A DNA stretch of 5,547 nucleotides from Planctomycetota bacterium. Lineage in GTDB: Bacteria > Planctomycetota > Planctomycetia > Isosphaerales > Isosphaeraceae. A program made the position numbers and the translations under genes. Each line of letters opens with the position of its first letter. Position 1 is the first letter of the stretch. The DNA lies in NCBI GenBank assembly GCA_021778575.1, contig JAJYCH010000371.1, positions 1 through 5,547 of the forward strand, read 5' to 3'. Of this stretch, positions 1 through 5,434 are shown in pieces. The notes beneath the pieces are model-generated. The model ran no database searches. It was not told the DNA's origin and saw nothing but the letters and a program-made list of their open reading frames with translations.

Positions 1-264
1 GACGCAGTAACGCCAGTGCCGGACCTGGACGACGAGCCAGAGCAGAGTCAGGGCGAGAGCGACCGCGGTGAGCGGGAAGAAGACGCCCGGCGACGGCTCC
101 TTGTGATACAGGATGGCGAAGACCCCGAGGAGGCCGACCTGCATGGCGGAGAAAAAATTCATCCGGTCATGAAACAGCCGTTCTTCATGCATTCCGTGCT
201 GCCAGAGACGATTGAGTTCGTCGACAGTGGGCCGAGATTCGGATTCTGCGCTGGAATCGGTCAT
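1..264 (-). CDS. Small two-helix membrane protein, C-terminus outside window
   Basis: The first 88 codons of a minus-strand gene are visible, with the ATG at 264-262; no stop is reached before the left edge. The N-terminus (residues 1-35) is hydrophilic and acidic, then charged, and includes ELNRLWQHGMHEERLFHDRM. Two hydrophobic segments follow at about residues 37-53 (FFSAMQVGLLGVFAILY) and 61-80 (VFFPLTAVALALTLLWLVVQ), separated by a short KEPSPG turn. The segment then ends in an aromatic/basic stretch, VRHWRYC. This layout suggests an inner-membrane hairpin with both ends in the cytoplasm. It starts 34 nt after the stop of the PIG-L gene on the same strand, so co-transcription is likely. 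The ribosome binding site is weak (AAGAACC upstream). I recognise no family and assign no function. Strongly GC3-biased codons and the membrane pattern support it as real. Confidence 0.75.
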   Translation of the reverse strand, partial: MTDSSAESESRPTVDELNRLWQHGMHEERLFHDRMNFFSAMQVGLLGVFAILYHKEPSPGVFFPLTAVALALTLLWLVVQVRHWRYCV

Positions 265-298
265 GTCTGGTTCTTGGGGAAAAAGGCATCAACGGCCG

Positions 299-1021
299 TT
301 ATCGAGGATTTCCGCCGGGCAAGTCAAAATCGGGGCTCTGAATATGGTGGATGAATCCCTCGGCCTGTTTGACGCCTCGTTCGATTCCTCTCATCCGGGT
401 GGTCTGCTCCTGCAACGCATAATACTTATCGGGCGACTGGCTGGCATGAGCGTAGCAAGCTTGCTTCTTGATGGGCTCGGTCGCGGTGATATCGACGTAG
501 TGCATCGGGGCGAACTGAACCGTATCCTCGCCGCTGGAAACCTCATAGTAGTAGAGGGCGAACTTGCGGCCAAGCTTCAGCCAGGCACTAGAGACGAGCA
601 TCGAAATCGCCCGGTGGTCGGCGTGGTTATCGATCGGCCAGTGGGTGAAGACGACGTCGGGCTTCTCGGCGGCCAGGATCGCGCGAAACGAGTCGTCATG
701 GGCCCGATCGACGACCGCGTCGCCGTCGAGCTGTCCGGCGAAGAGGGGTCGGGCTCCGAGGATCGCGCAGGCCCGGGTCGCCTCGGCGATCCGGACTCCG
801 TCCCTGGGCTTCCCGGCGGGGACTCCGTCATTGAGGTAGAGCAAGACCACCTCATGACCCGATCCGGCCAGCCGGGCGATGGTCCCGCCGCAGCCGTATT
901 CGGGATCGCCGGGATGGCCGCCGGTGACGATCACCTTGGCCTTGCGGGGCAAAGGTGGATCATCGCGACCGACCGGAACGGCCAGGGCTCCGAGCGCGCC
1001 CAGGATCTCGCGTCGATACAT
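299..1021 (-). CDS. PIG-L (LmbE-like) family deacetylase
   Basis: A 240-residue zinc-dependent N-acetyl hydrolase of the PIG-L/LmbE/MshB fold. Family members remove acetyl from N-acetylglucosamine-type or related substrates; the substrate here cannot be read from sequence. Residues 1-18 (MYRREILGALGALAVPVG) have an RRxxL twin-arginine look and a short hydrophobic run, so Tat export is possible but the segment is short. The fold begins at KVIVTGG, followed by the metal motif H36-P37-G38-D39-P40-E41 and GCGGT (43-47), then VVLLYLNDG (58-66). The second metal region is THWPIDNHADHR (126-137), with H133 and H136 in the family's HxDH motif. Compared with the canonical HPDDE, the first Asp (general base Asp15 in MshB) is Gly here, while the metal-binding His, Asp and distal His are kept. 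The gene lies 30 nt downstream of the coiled-coil gene and 34 nt upstream of the small membrane protein gene, all minus strand. AGAGGG about 11 nt upstream may be a weak ribosome site. The full-length domain seems intact. Confidence 0.92.
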   Translation of the reverse strand: MYRREILGALGALAVPVGRDDPPLPRKAKVIVTGGHPGDPEYGCGGTIARLAGSGHEVVLLYLNDGVPAGKPRDGVRIAEATRACAILGARPLFAGQLDGDAVVDRAHDDSFRAILAAEKPDVVFTHWPIDNHADHRAISMLVSSAWLKLGRKFALYYYEVSSGEDTVQFAPMHYVDITATEPIKKQACYAHASQSPDKYYALQEQTTRMRGIERGVKQAEGFIHHIQSPDFDLPGGNPR

Positions 1022-1051
1022 GGCGGCCGGTGCCCTCTGTCAGCCGGTTGG

Positions 1052-1852
1052 TTATTTCTTGGCCCTGGCCTTGCTTTTCTTGGTCGAACCGGCGGGGGCG
1101 GGATCGGTCTTGCCCAGGTAGCGGTGTTCGGCCTGGTCGACCTCTTTCATCATGGCGAGGAACGGTTCCGACGGGCCGAGCTTGATCTTGGCCTTGGTCG
1201 TCTTGGTCAGGTCGTCGATCGCTTTCTTGACCGATTCGTCGGCTGCCAGGTCGGAATACTTCTTGGAGACGTCGTCGATCTGCTTGCGAAGATCGGTCAG
1301 CGCGTCCTTGAACGCCCCGAACCGCTTGGCGACCTCGGCATCGAGCGAGGCCTTGTCCTTGGGCTGCGGAATCCGCGACTTGAGGACGTTCTGGGTCTGG
1401 TTCAGTTCGCTCAAGGCCGACTTCAGTTCGCTCTGCTGCGCGAGGAGCGGGTTGTTGGCGGCGGTCTGCTGGTAGTACCGCGAATTGCGCGACCGCGTGC
1501 CGCCGGGATTCTTGGGCATCGCCGAGACTTGCTGATTCACCTCGTTGAGATTCGCCTGAACCATCTTCCGCTGGGCGTCAAGCATCTTCGATTGCTGGGC
1601 CATCTGAACCGCCTCGGCCTGCCGATCGGCGACCTGGGCGTAGCTCTGGAAGACCGCCCGGGCCTCCTTCATGCTGGCCAGGACCGGTTTCTCGTCCTCG
1701 ATCAACCAGGTGGCGTGCGTCTTCGAGAGCCCCTTCCCTTTCAAGAGCTTCTCGGAGTCCTCCACCGGATCTCCCCCGATCGCCGAGCCCTCGACCAGCC
1801 CGAACAGGACCAGGAGCAGCGGAAGCTTGATGAGGAGATGATCGCGAAGCAT
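1052..1852 (-). CDS. Exported coiled-coil protein of unknown function
   Basis: A 266-residue protein starting at ATG 1852-1850. I prefer this start to the GTG at 2083 because a good AAGGAG site precedes it by 6 nt and it creates a typical signal peptide: MLRDH, then a hydrophobic core LLIKLPLLLVLFGLV, then EGSA with likely cleavage near residue 24. The 77 extra upstream residues would bury that signal. The mature part is almost all predicted helix rich in Gln, Ala, Lys and Glu: helices at about 52-112, 133-160 and 170-220, likely coiled coil, broken by a Gly/Arg/Asn/Tyr-rich linker at 113-132 (PGGTRSRNSRYYQQ). It ends in a lysine/arginine-rich tail (STKKSKARAKK). No catalytic motif or cysteine is evident. 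It appears to be the first gene of a three-gene operon with the PIG-L deacetylase. A periplasmic or envelope structural role is only an inference. I assign no family name. Confidence 0.85.
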   Translation of the reverse strand: MLRDHLLIKLPLLLVLFGLVEGSAIGGDPVEDSEKLLKGKGLSKTHATWLIEDEKPVLASMKEARAVFQSYAQVADRQAEAVQMAQQSKMLDAQRKMVQANLNEVNQQVSAMPKNPGGTRSRNSRYYQQTAANNPLLAQQSELKSALSELNQTQNVLKSRIPQPKDKASLDAEVAKRFGAFKDALTDLRKQIDDVSKKYSDLAADESVKKAIDDLTKTTKAKIKLGPSEPFLAMMKEVDQAEHRYLGKTDPAPAGSTKKSKARAKK

Positions 1853-1858
1853 CGTCGA

Positions 1859-1864
1859 CTCCTT
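1859..1864 (-). promoter_or_regulatory. Strong ribosome binding site fixing the start at 1852
   Basis: Read on the minus strand, AAGGAG lies 6 nt before the ATG at 1852-1850. It is the clearest Shine-Dalgarno match on this strand in the window. Together with the signal peptide that begins there, it decides against the much longer reading that starts at 2083. Confidence 0.8.
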
Positions 1865-2111
1865 AATCCCGAAAGAGAACAGTTTGACCCGCGAACCCAA
1901 CCAGCCACGACCAGAACCACCCATCAATCCATGAGCCATATCGGAGAATCTGCGCTCACGGATCGAGACCTTGGAGGATTCAACCCGAATCCGCCGCGAC
2001 CGGATCGGACCCGTGGCTAATATTCTCGAGAGGATCGCTCGATCGTCCGGTGTCCCTCCAGGCCAGATCACGATATCATCCACCGAACCATTTTACCGAA
2101 ACAACCTTCTT

Positions 2112-2125
2112 TTTTCGACCGAAAA
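2112..2125. repeat. 14-bp palindrome, candidate operator
   Basis: TTTTCG and CGAAAA face each other across a 2-nt AC centre, giving perfect 6-bp half sites in the AT-rich core of the divergent region. The size and symmetry suit a dimeric helix-turn-helix repressor. No regulator is encoded in the window and no promoter is firmly placed beside it, so the operator role is inferred. Confidence 0.35.
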
Positions 2126-2238
2126 CCACGAAGATCGCCGGAATCGGGCCAATATTTTCGGGCCGGAGCGAACCTGACTTCGGGAAGTTGCCGACCCTCG
2201 CGGAGAGGGATACCCCGTTCAACATTTGGGAGCGATTG

Positions 2239-3669
2239 ATGTCGATCGAAGAGCATGCTCACCCGGCGGACCTGACGGAGTGGACCCCCGACGTCGAGAA
2301 TCGAGTCGAAGCGGTCGACGGCTTTCCGCTGGTGCATGACGAGGTCGCCTCACGCCCCAAGCTGAAGGCGTTGCCGGTGGACGGGAAGGAGCGCGTCGGC
2401 TCGGTCGACGTGATCCGAGGCGTCGCGCTGATGGGTATCCTGGCGATGAACATCGTCAACTTCGGCTGGCCAGGGCAGGTTTACAGCATCCCGATCATGA
2501 CGCCCGACTACGGCTGGGGCGACATGGGCCTCTGGGGCTTGAACCACCTGATCTTCGACACGAAGATGATGACCCTGTTCTCGATGCTCTTTGGCGGCGG
2601 CCTGGTCCTGATGTCGGACCGGGCGAGCACCCGGGGCGCGAAGGTCGGCTGGGTCTATTATCGCCGGGTTTTCTGGCTCCTGGTCATCGGGATGATCCAT
2701 GCTTATCTGATCTGGGACGGCGACATCCTGGTGATGTACGCCTCGTGCGGTTTCCTGCTGTTCCCGATGCGCAAGTTCTCGGCAAAAACGTTGATCATCA
2801 CGGGCGTTTGCCTGAACCTGCTGTTCGTCCCGCTGTTGCTCGGTTTTCGATTGGGCGGCCTTCCGTACATGAAGCAAACCGCCGAGCGTGTCGAGGCCCA
2901 GACCAAGGCGGGGCAGGCGTCGACCGACTGGGAAAAGAAGGTCGCCGAAGGCTGGAAGAACATGTCGAAGCAGGAGATGCCCAAGCGCGAGGACTTCCTC
3001 AAGGACATCGCGACCTATCGCGGCAGTTACGCCGAGATCGTCAAGGACCGGGCTTCGTCGTTGATCTGGTCGCAGACGTTTGGCTTTATTTTCTTCGGCT
3101 GGTGGTTCGCGGGAGGGCGGATGCTGATCGGCATGGGCCTGATGAAGCTGGGGGTCTTCTCCGCCGAGCGATCGCGCAAGACTTATCTCTGGATGATGCT
3201 CGTCGGTTACGGGATCGGCCTGCCGATCATGATCTTCGACGCGATCCACGAATCGTGGAACGGGTTCTTTCTCGGTCGGCAGCTCTGGCACGCGCTCGAT
3301 GGCTGGCCGCTCTTGACGATCTACGGCAGTCTGCCGGTCGTCTTCGGCCATATCGGCCTGGTGATGCTGCTCTGCCAGTCGGACGCCCTGCCCTGGCTGA
3401 CCCGTCGGCTGGGAGCGGCCGGTCGGATGGCGCTGAGCTGCTACCTGTTCGACTCGATCGCCTGCTCGACGCTGTTCTACGGTTACGGGTTCGACTTCTA
3501 CGGGGCACTCCACCGGCCGCTCCTCTACGCGATCGTGGTCACGATCTGGACCGCGCAGTTGCTGGTCTGCCCGCTCTGGCTCGAACACTTCCGCTACGGA
3601 CCGGCCGAATGGCTCTGGCGGTCGCTGACCTACTGGAAGCCCCAACCCTTGCGGGTGAAGGCAGCCTGA
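2239..3669 (+). CDS. DUF418-family polytopic membrane protein
   Basis: A 476-residue integral membrane protein. The start ATG at 2239 has GGGAG 6 nt upstream; a longer frame from 2050 has no such site and adds non-coding-like sequence. Residues 1-50 are hydrophilic. The family signature follows at 51-78: ERVGSVDVIRGVALMGILAM then NIVNFGWP, the usual 'R-x-x-x-D-x-x-RG-A-GIL-x-N' opening. Hydrophobic segments lie at about 56-78, 104-125, 142-160, 162-176, 183-203, 281-300, 315-335, 356-378, 395-416 and 427-448. A charged, Lys/Glu-rich loop of about 70 residues (209-278) splits the two halves. The C-terminal DUF418 domain shows GRMALSCYLFDSIACSTLFY and the terminal signature FRYGPAEWLWRSLTYWK. 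Family members are often described as possible transporters, but no substrate is established, and none can be inferred from neighbours. It is convergent with miaA and divergent from the coiled-coil gene, so probably monocistronic. It is somewhat longer than typical members (around 400 residues) because of the N-terminal tail and the central loop. Confidence 0.93.
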   Translation: MSIEEHAHPADLTEWTPDVENRVEAVDGFPLVHDEVASRPKLKALPVDGKERVGSVDVIRGVALMGILAMNIVNFGWPGQVYSIPIMTPDYGWGDMGLWGLNHLIFDTKMMTLFSMLFGGGLVLMSDRASTRGAKVGWVYYRRVFWLLVIGMIHAYLIWDGDILVMYASCGFLLFPMRKFSAKTLIITGVCLNLLFVPLLLGFRLGGLPYMKQTAERVEAQTKAGQASTDWEKKVAEGWKNMSKQEMPKREDFLKDIATYRGSYAEIVKDRASSLIWSQTFGFIFFGWWFAGGRMLIGMGLMKLGVFSAERSRKTYLWMMLVGYGIGLPIMIFDAIHESWNGFFLGRQLWHALDGWPLLTIYGSLPVVFGHIGLVMLLCQSDALPWLTRRLGAAGRMALSCYLFDSIACSTLFYGYGFDFYGALHRPLLYAIVVTIWTAQLLVCPLWLEHFRYGPAEWLWRSLTYWKPQPLRVKAA

Positions 3670-3674
3670 TTCGC

Positions 3675-3693
3675 GGTAAAGGCCGCCCTTACC
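3675..3693. terminator. Hairpin in convergent gap, possible bidirectional terminator
   Basis: GGTAAaGG pairs with CCcTTACC around a CCG loop: seven base pairs with one A-C mismatch. It occupies most of the 24-nt gap between the stop codons of the DUF418 gene (3667-3669) and miaA (3694-3696), which is where a shared terminator belongs. Neither side has a clear U-tract, so efficient intrinsic termination is uncertain. Confidence 0.4.
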
Positions 3694-4659
3694 TTACAAA
3701 CCGCTCGAACGACCGAGGGTTGCCTGGTTGATCCGCTCGGCCAGGCGCTCGGCGGTTTGTTCGGGCGGCTCGTCGGCGGGAAGGATCGGCCAGGGCTGGA
3801 CCTCGGCCAGGTTGCGGAACCAGGTGGCCTGCCGCTTGGCGAATTGCCGGGTCCTGAGCTGGGTTCGAGCCAGGGCCTCGGCTCGGTCGATCCGCCCTTC
3901 GAGAAGGTCGATCACCTCGCGGTAGCCGACCGCCTGGGCCGCGACCAGGCTGAGCGGGTGGGGACCGTTCCGGAGCCGTTCGACCTCGTCAATCAAACCA
4001 TCGGCGAACATCGCCTCGACCCGTCGGTCGATCCGCTCGTTCAGTTGCGGTCGGGGCCGTTCGAGCGCAAAGACCGCGACTGATTCGGGGGCGGGGCGGT
4101 CGTGCTCGACCTGATGCTCGCTGAGCGGTCGGCCGGTCATGGCGATCACTTCAAGCGCCCGGATCACCCGTCGTCGGTCGTTGGGGTGCAGCCGGAGCGC
4201 GGTCGGCGGGTCGAGACCGGCCAGTCGAGCGTGCAAGGCCGGGTCGCCCAGGCTCTCGGCTTCGGTTTCGAGCGATTGCCGGAGCGCGGGGTCCGCACCA
4301 GGCCCCTCGAATAGACCCCGGAGCATCGCCTTGAGATAGAGCGCGGTGCCGCCGACAAACAGTCCCCGGAGCCCTCGGACTTCGAGGTCGACCAGGATCT
4401 CGTGCGCCCAGCCGCGAACCTCGGCGACGCTGGCCGATTCCCAGGGGTCGAGCCGATCGATCAGGTGATGAGGGACGCCGCCGCGCTCGGCCAGAGTCGG
4501 CTTGGCGGTGCCGATATCCATCCCGCGATAGACGGTCATCGAGTCGAGAGCGAGGATCTCCGCCCCGAGCCGACGAGCCAGCGCCACGCCGACCGCCGTC
4601 TTGCCCACGGCCGTCGGTCCCGTCAAGTAAACTGCCCGATGAAATGGTGAAGTGGACAA
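3694..4659 (-). CDS. miaA: tRNA dimethylallyltransferase (MiaA)
   Basis: A 321-residue enzyme that transfers the dimethylallyl group of DMAPP to N6 of adenosine 37 in tRNAs reading UNN codons, in the cytoplasm; it is the first step towards ms2i6A. The P-loop GPTAVGKT is at 14-21. D39-S40-M41 starts the conserved DSMTVYRGMDIGTAK segment, with Thr where many homologues have Gln. PHHLID (63-68), VGGTALYLKAM (102-112), HPNDRRRVIRALEV (158-171), QAVGYREV (242-249) and RTRQFAKRQATWFR (269-282) follow in the usual order, and the length is normal for the family. The start appears to be TTG at 4659-4657. An in-frame TAG lies only six codons upstream, no ATG or GTG lies between, and the protein must begin close to here to include the P-loop strand. 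No Shine-Dalgarno site is visible. The gene is convergent with the DUF418 gene and divergent from the 62-codon gene. Confidence 0.97.
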   Translation of the reverse strand: MSTSPFHRAVYLTGPTAVGKTAVGVALARRLGAEILALDSMTVYRGMDIGTAKPTLAERGGVPHHLIDRLDPWESASVAEVRGWAHEILVDLEVRGLRGLFVGGTALYLKAMLRGLFEGPGADPALRQSLETEAESLGDPALHARLAGLDPPTALRLHPNDRRRVIRALEVIAMTGRPLSEHQVEHDRPAPESVAVFALERPRPQLNERIDRRVEAMFADGLIDEVERLRNGPHPLSLVAAQAVGYREVIDLLEGRIDRAEALARTQLRTRQFAKRQATWFRNLAEVQPWPILPADEPPEQTAERLAERINQATLGRSSGL

Positions 4660-4799
4660 CGGTCGAAAGACGTTCTATAAGAAAGTAGACCCAAAGAGAT
4701 CCTGTCCCTTACAAGGCCAAGATCCGTGATGACGACCATCCAATCCGAGCCGTCGCGTCGTTTCCGGCGAACTTCCTCGACAACAAGTGGGGCAAACCT

Positions 4800-4829
4800 C
4801 GGAAAAATCGCGGAAATCGCGGAAGATCG
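4800..4829 (+). repeat. Three imperfect direct repeats upstream of a promoter
   Basis: Three consecutive units of the form CGGAA(n)ATCG abut one another: CGGAAAAATCG (4800-4810), CGGAAATCG (4811-4819) and CGGAAGATCG (4820-4829). They stop one base before the -35 hexamer of the adjacent promoter. The unit length of 9-11 bp is close to one helical turn, which would place repeats on one face of the DNA and suits a cooperative activator or repressor site. That role is inferred. Confidence 0.5.
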
Positions 4830-4830
4830 G

Positions 4831-4858
4831 TGGACAAACCGCGCCAGACGCCGATAAT
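4831..4858 (+). promoter_or_regulatory. Sigma-70-type promoter for the 62-codon gene
   Basis: TGGACA (4831-4836) and GATAAT (4853-4858) each match the consensus hexamers TTGACA and TATAAT at five of six positions, with a 16-bp spacer. Transcription would begin near 4865 and run into the small gene at 5052 with a leader of about 185 nt. It is the best hexamer pair I found in the window. Housekeeping promoters in planctomycetes are not well defined, so activity is inferred. Confidence 0.5.
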
Positions 4859-5051
4859 AGCACGTGAGCTCTCGGAAGTTAAGACCTGCCTGAGTCCCCA
4901 CCGCCGACGAGACGACCCGATTTTTGGCCCGACATTTGCGATCATTTCCCTCCGTCAATGTCTCCTCCCCAAAGATTCGATCGAGCCTCCCCGAGACATG
5001 GTGTCCAGGGGCGACCTCATTTCCGCATTTCCTTCGATAGTGATCCGATCC

Positions 5052-5240
5052 ATGCAAACCAAGCTTCCTGAAATCAACGCATCCGAACTCAAGGCCGTCC
5101 GTGACTTCCTGACCGGGACGACCGACGAGGTCCGAATCCCGATCAAGCCGGCCCGCCCGACGCAGCAAAGCCGGTCCGCCGTCCCCGTCAGCAACGGGAT
5201 CTCCCGGGCCCGAATCAAGGCCGTCAAGGCCGGCGTCTGA
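5052..5240 (+). CDS. Small basic protein of unknown function (62 aa)
   Basis: A 62-residue reading frame with strong C/G preference at third codon positions from about codon 9 on (AAC, CTC, AAG, GCC, GTC, GAC, TTC, CTG, ACC), unlike the sequence just upstream; this is the main evidence that it is a gene. The N-terminal 20 residues (MQTKLPEINASELKAVRDFL) could form an amphipathic helix. The rest is basic and Pro/Ser/Arg-rich and ends in RARIKAVKAGV, with 11 Lys/Arg against 5 Asp/Glu overall. No membrane segment, signal or cysteine is present. The ATG at 5052 is chosen because earlier in-frame starts (4998, 5040) add codons with low GC3; no start has a convincing ribosome site. A promoter lies upstream at 4831-4858. 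I do not recognise a family. Nucleic-acid binding is possible from charge alone but is only a guess. Confidence 0.6.
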   Translation: MQTKLPEINASELKAVRDFLTGTTDEVRIPIKPARPTQQSRSAVPVSNGISRARIKAVKAGV

Positions 5241-5280
5241 ATCGCTGAATGGAGCCTGCTTTCGTTCCATGACGCGATTC
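5239..5280 (+). other. Hairpin at the end of the 62-codon gene
   Basis: GAATCGC (5239-5245) pairs with GCGATTC (5274-5280). Inside it, across a 3x3 internal loop (TGA/GAC), ATGGA (5249-5253) pairs with TCCAT (5266-5270), closing a 12-nt loop. The stem begins at the stop codon of the small gene, as a terminator or mRNA-stabilising element would. No U-tract follows. The loop segment GCCTGCT (5254-5260) is also complementary to AGCAGGC at 5290-5296, which would make a pseudoknot. Confidence 0.35.
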
Positions 5281-5325
5281 ATGCGTCTGAGCAGGCCAGG
5301 AGGATTGCAAAGTGGTCGGACAATT

Positions 5326-5434
5326 GTAGGGTCCGCTGTGCGGACCGTGGTTTCGATCGACAAATCTCGAAGGTCTGGTCGTCGACCCGTGGTCGAGCGA
5401 AGGCCGCAAACGCGGTCCGCACAGCGGACCCTAC
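5326..5434. repeat. REP-like doublet (REPIN/BIME architecture), GTAG type
   Basis: Two 22-bp arms, 5326-5347 and 5413-5434, are perfect inverted copies separated by 65 nt. Each arm begins at its outer end with the tetranucleotide GTAG (5326-5329; on the minus strand 5434-5431), followed directly by a perfect short hairpin GGTCCGC-TGT-GCGGACC (5330-5346 and, inverted, 5414-5430). A GTAG or GGAG tetranucleotide next to a short palindrome is the defining layout of REP sequences mobilised by REP-associated TnpA tyrosine (RAYT) transposases, and two inverted REPs about 100 bp across make a REPIN. Pairing continues weakly inward (GTTT 5350-5353 with AAAC 5408-5411). No transposase is encoded in the window, so mobilisation would be in trans. 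Whether the repeat is multicopy cannot be seen here. Confidence 0.75.

Larger units (their letters stand above)
1853..2238. other. Divergent intergenic region
   Basis: 386 nt separate the minus-strand coiled-coil gene from the plus-strand DUF418 gene, so it should carry both promoters. The core at about 2085-2155 is distinctly AT-rich against GC-rich surroundings. It holds a 14-bp palindrome (2112-2125) and three copies of ACCGAA (2082-2087, 2095-2100, 2118-2123). A minus-strand TAAAAT (2090-2095) resembles a -10 hexamer, but no good -35 lies at 16-18 nt. TAATAT (2018-2023, plus) also lacks a -35 partner. I therefore do not call a promoter on either strand. Open frames crossing this region have no ribosome site and appear to be upstream run-ons of the real genes. 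Confidence 0.6.
4660..5051. other. Divergent intergenic region with promoter and direct repeats
   Basis: About 390 nt separate miaA from the small plus-strand gene. It contains a plus-strand promoter (4831-4858) preceded by three short direct repeats (4800-4829). On the miaA side, a minus-strand TATAGA around 4673-4678 resembles a -10 hexamer but has no acceptable -35. Open frames on either strand here lack ribosome sites and have mixed third-position composition, so I call no gene. Between the plus promoter and the ATG at 5052 lies a leader of roughly 185 nt, in which I see no known riboswitch. Confidence 0.55.

Noticed and set aside
212..2020. 602-codon open frame on the plus strand
   Set aside because: It lies antisense to the PIG-L gene and the coiled-coil gene, both of which have recognisable domains or a signal peptide. 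Its translation is a low-complexity GC shadow rich in Gly, Leu, Arg and Asp.
1853..2083. 77-codon N-terminal extension of the coiled-coil protein from GTG 2083
   Set aside because: There is no ribosome site at 2083, and the extension would bury a clear signal peptide that follows a strong AAGGAG site at 1859-1864.
2350..3645. 431-codon open frame on the minus strand opposite the DUF418 gene
   Set aside because: Its composition (Arg, Asp, Gln, His, Pro) is what the antisense of a hydrophobic GC-rich gene gives. It has no domain, and the opposite strand carries a clear family signature.
4830..5051. Longer versions of the 62-codon gene starting at 4830 or 4998
   Set aside because: The added codons lack the third-position bias of the downstream part, and the 4830 start overlaps the promoter hexamers.
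5298..5314. Perfect AGGAGG on the plus strand followed 8 nt later by GTG
   Set aside because: The frame from that GTG ends after five codons at a TAG inside the repeat arm. The TTG frame is too close to the site and runs through the palindromes.
5326..5434. CRISPR or insertion-sequence terminal repeats
   Set aside because: There are only two copies, they are inverted, the 65-nt centre carries no transposase, and no target duplication is visible. The GTAG-plus-hairpin layout fits REP sequences better.
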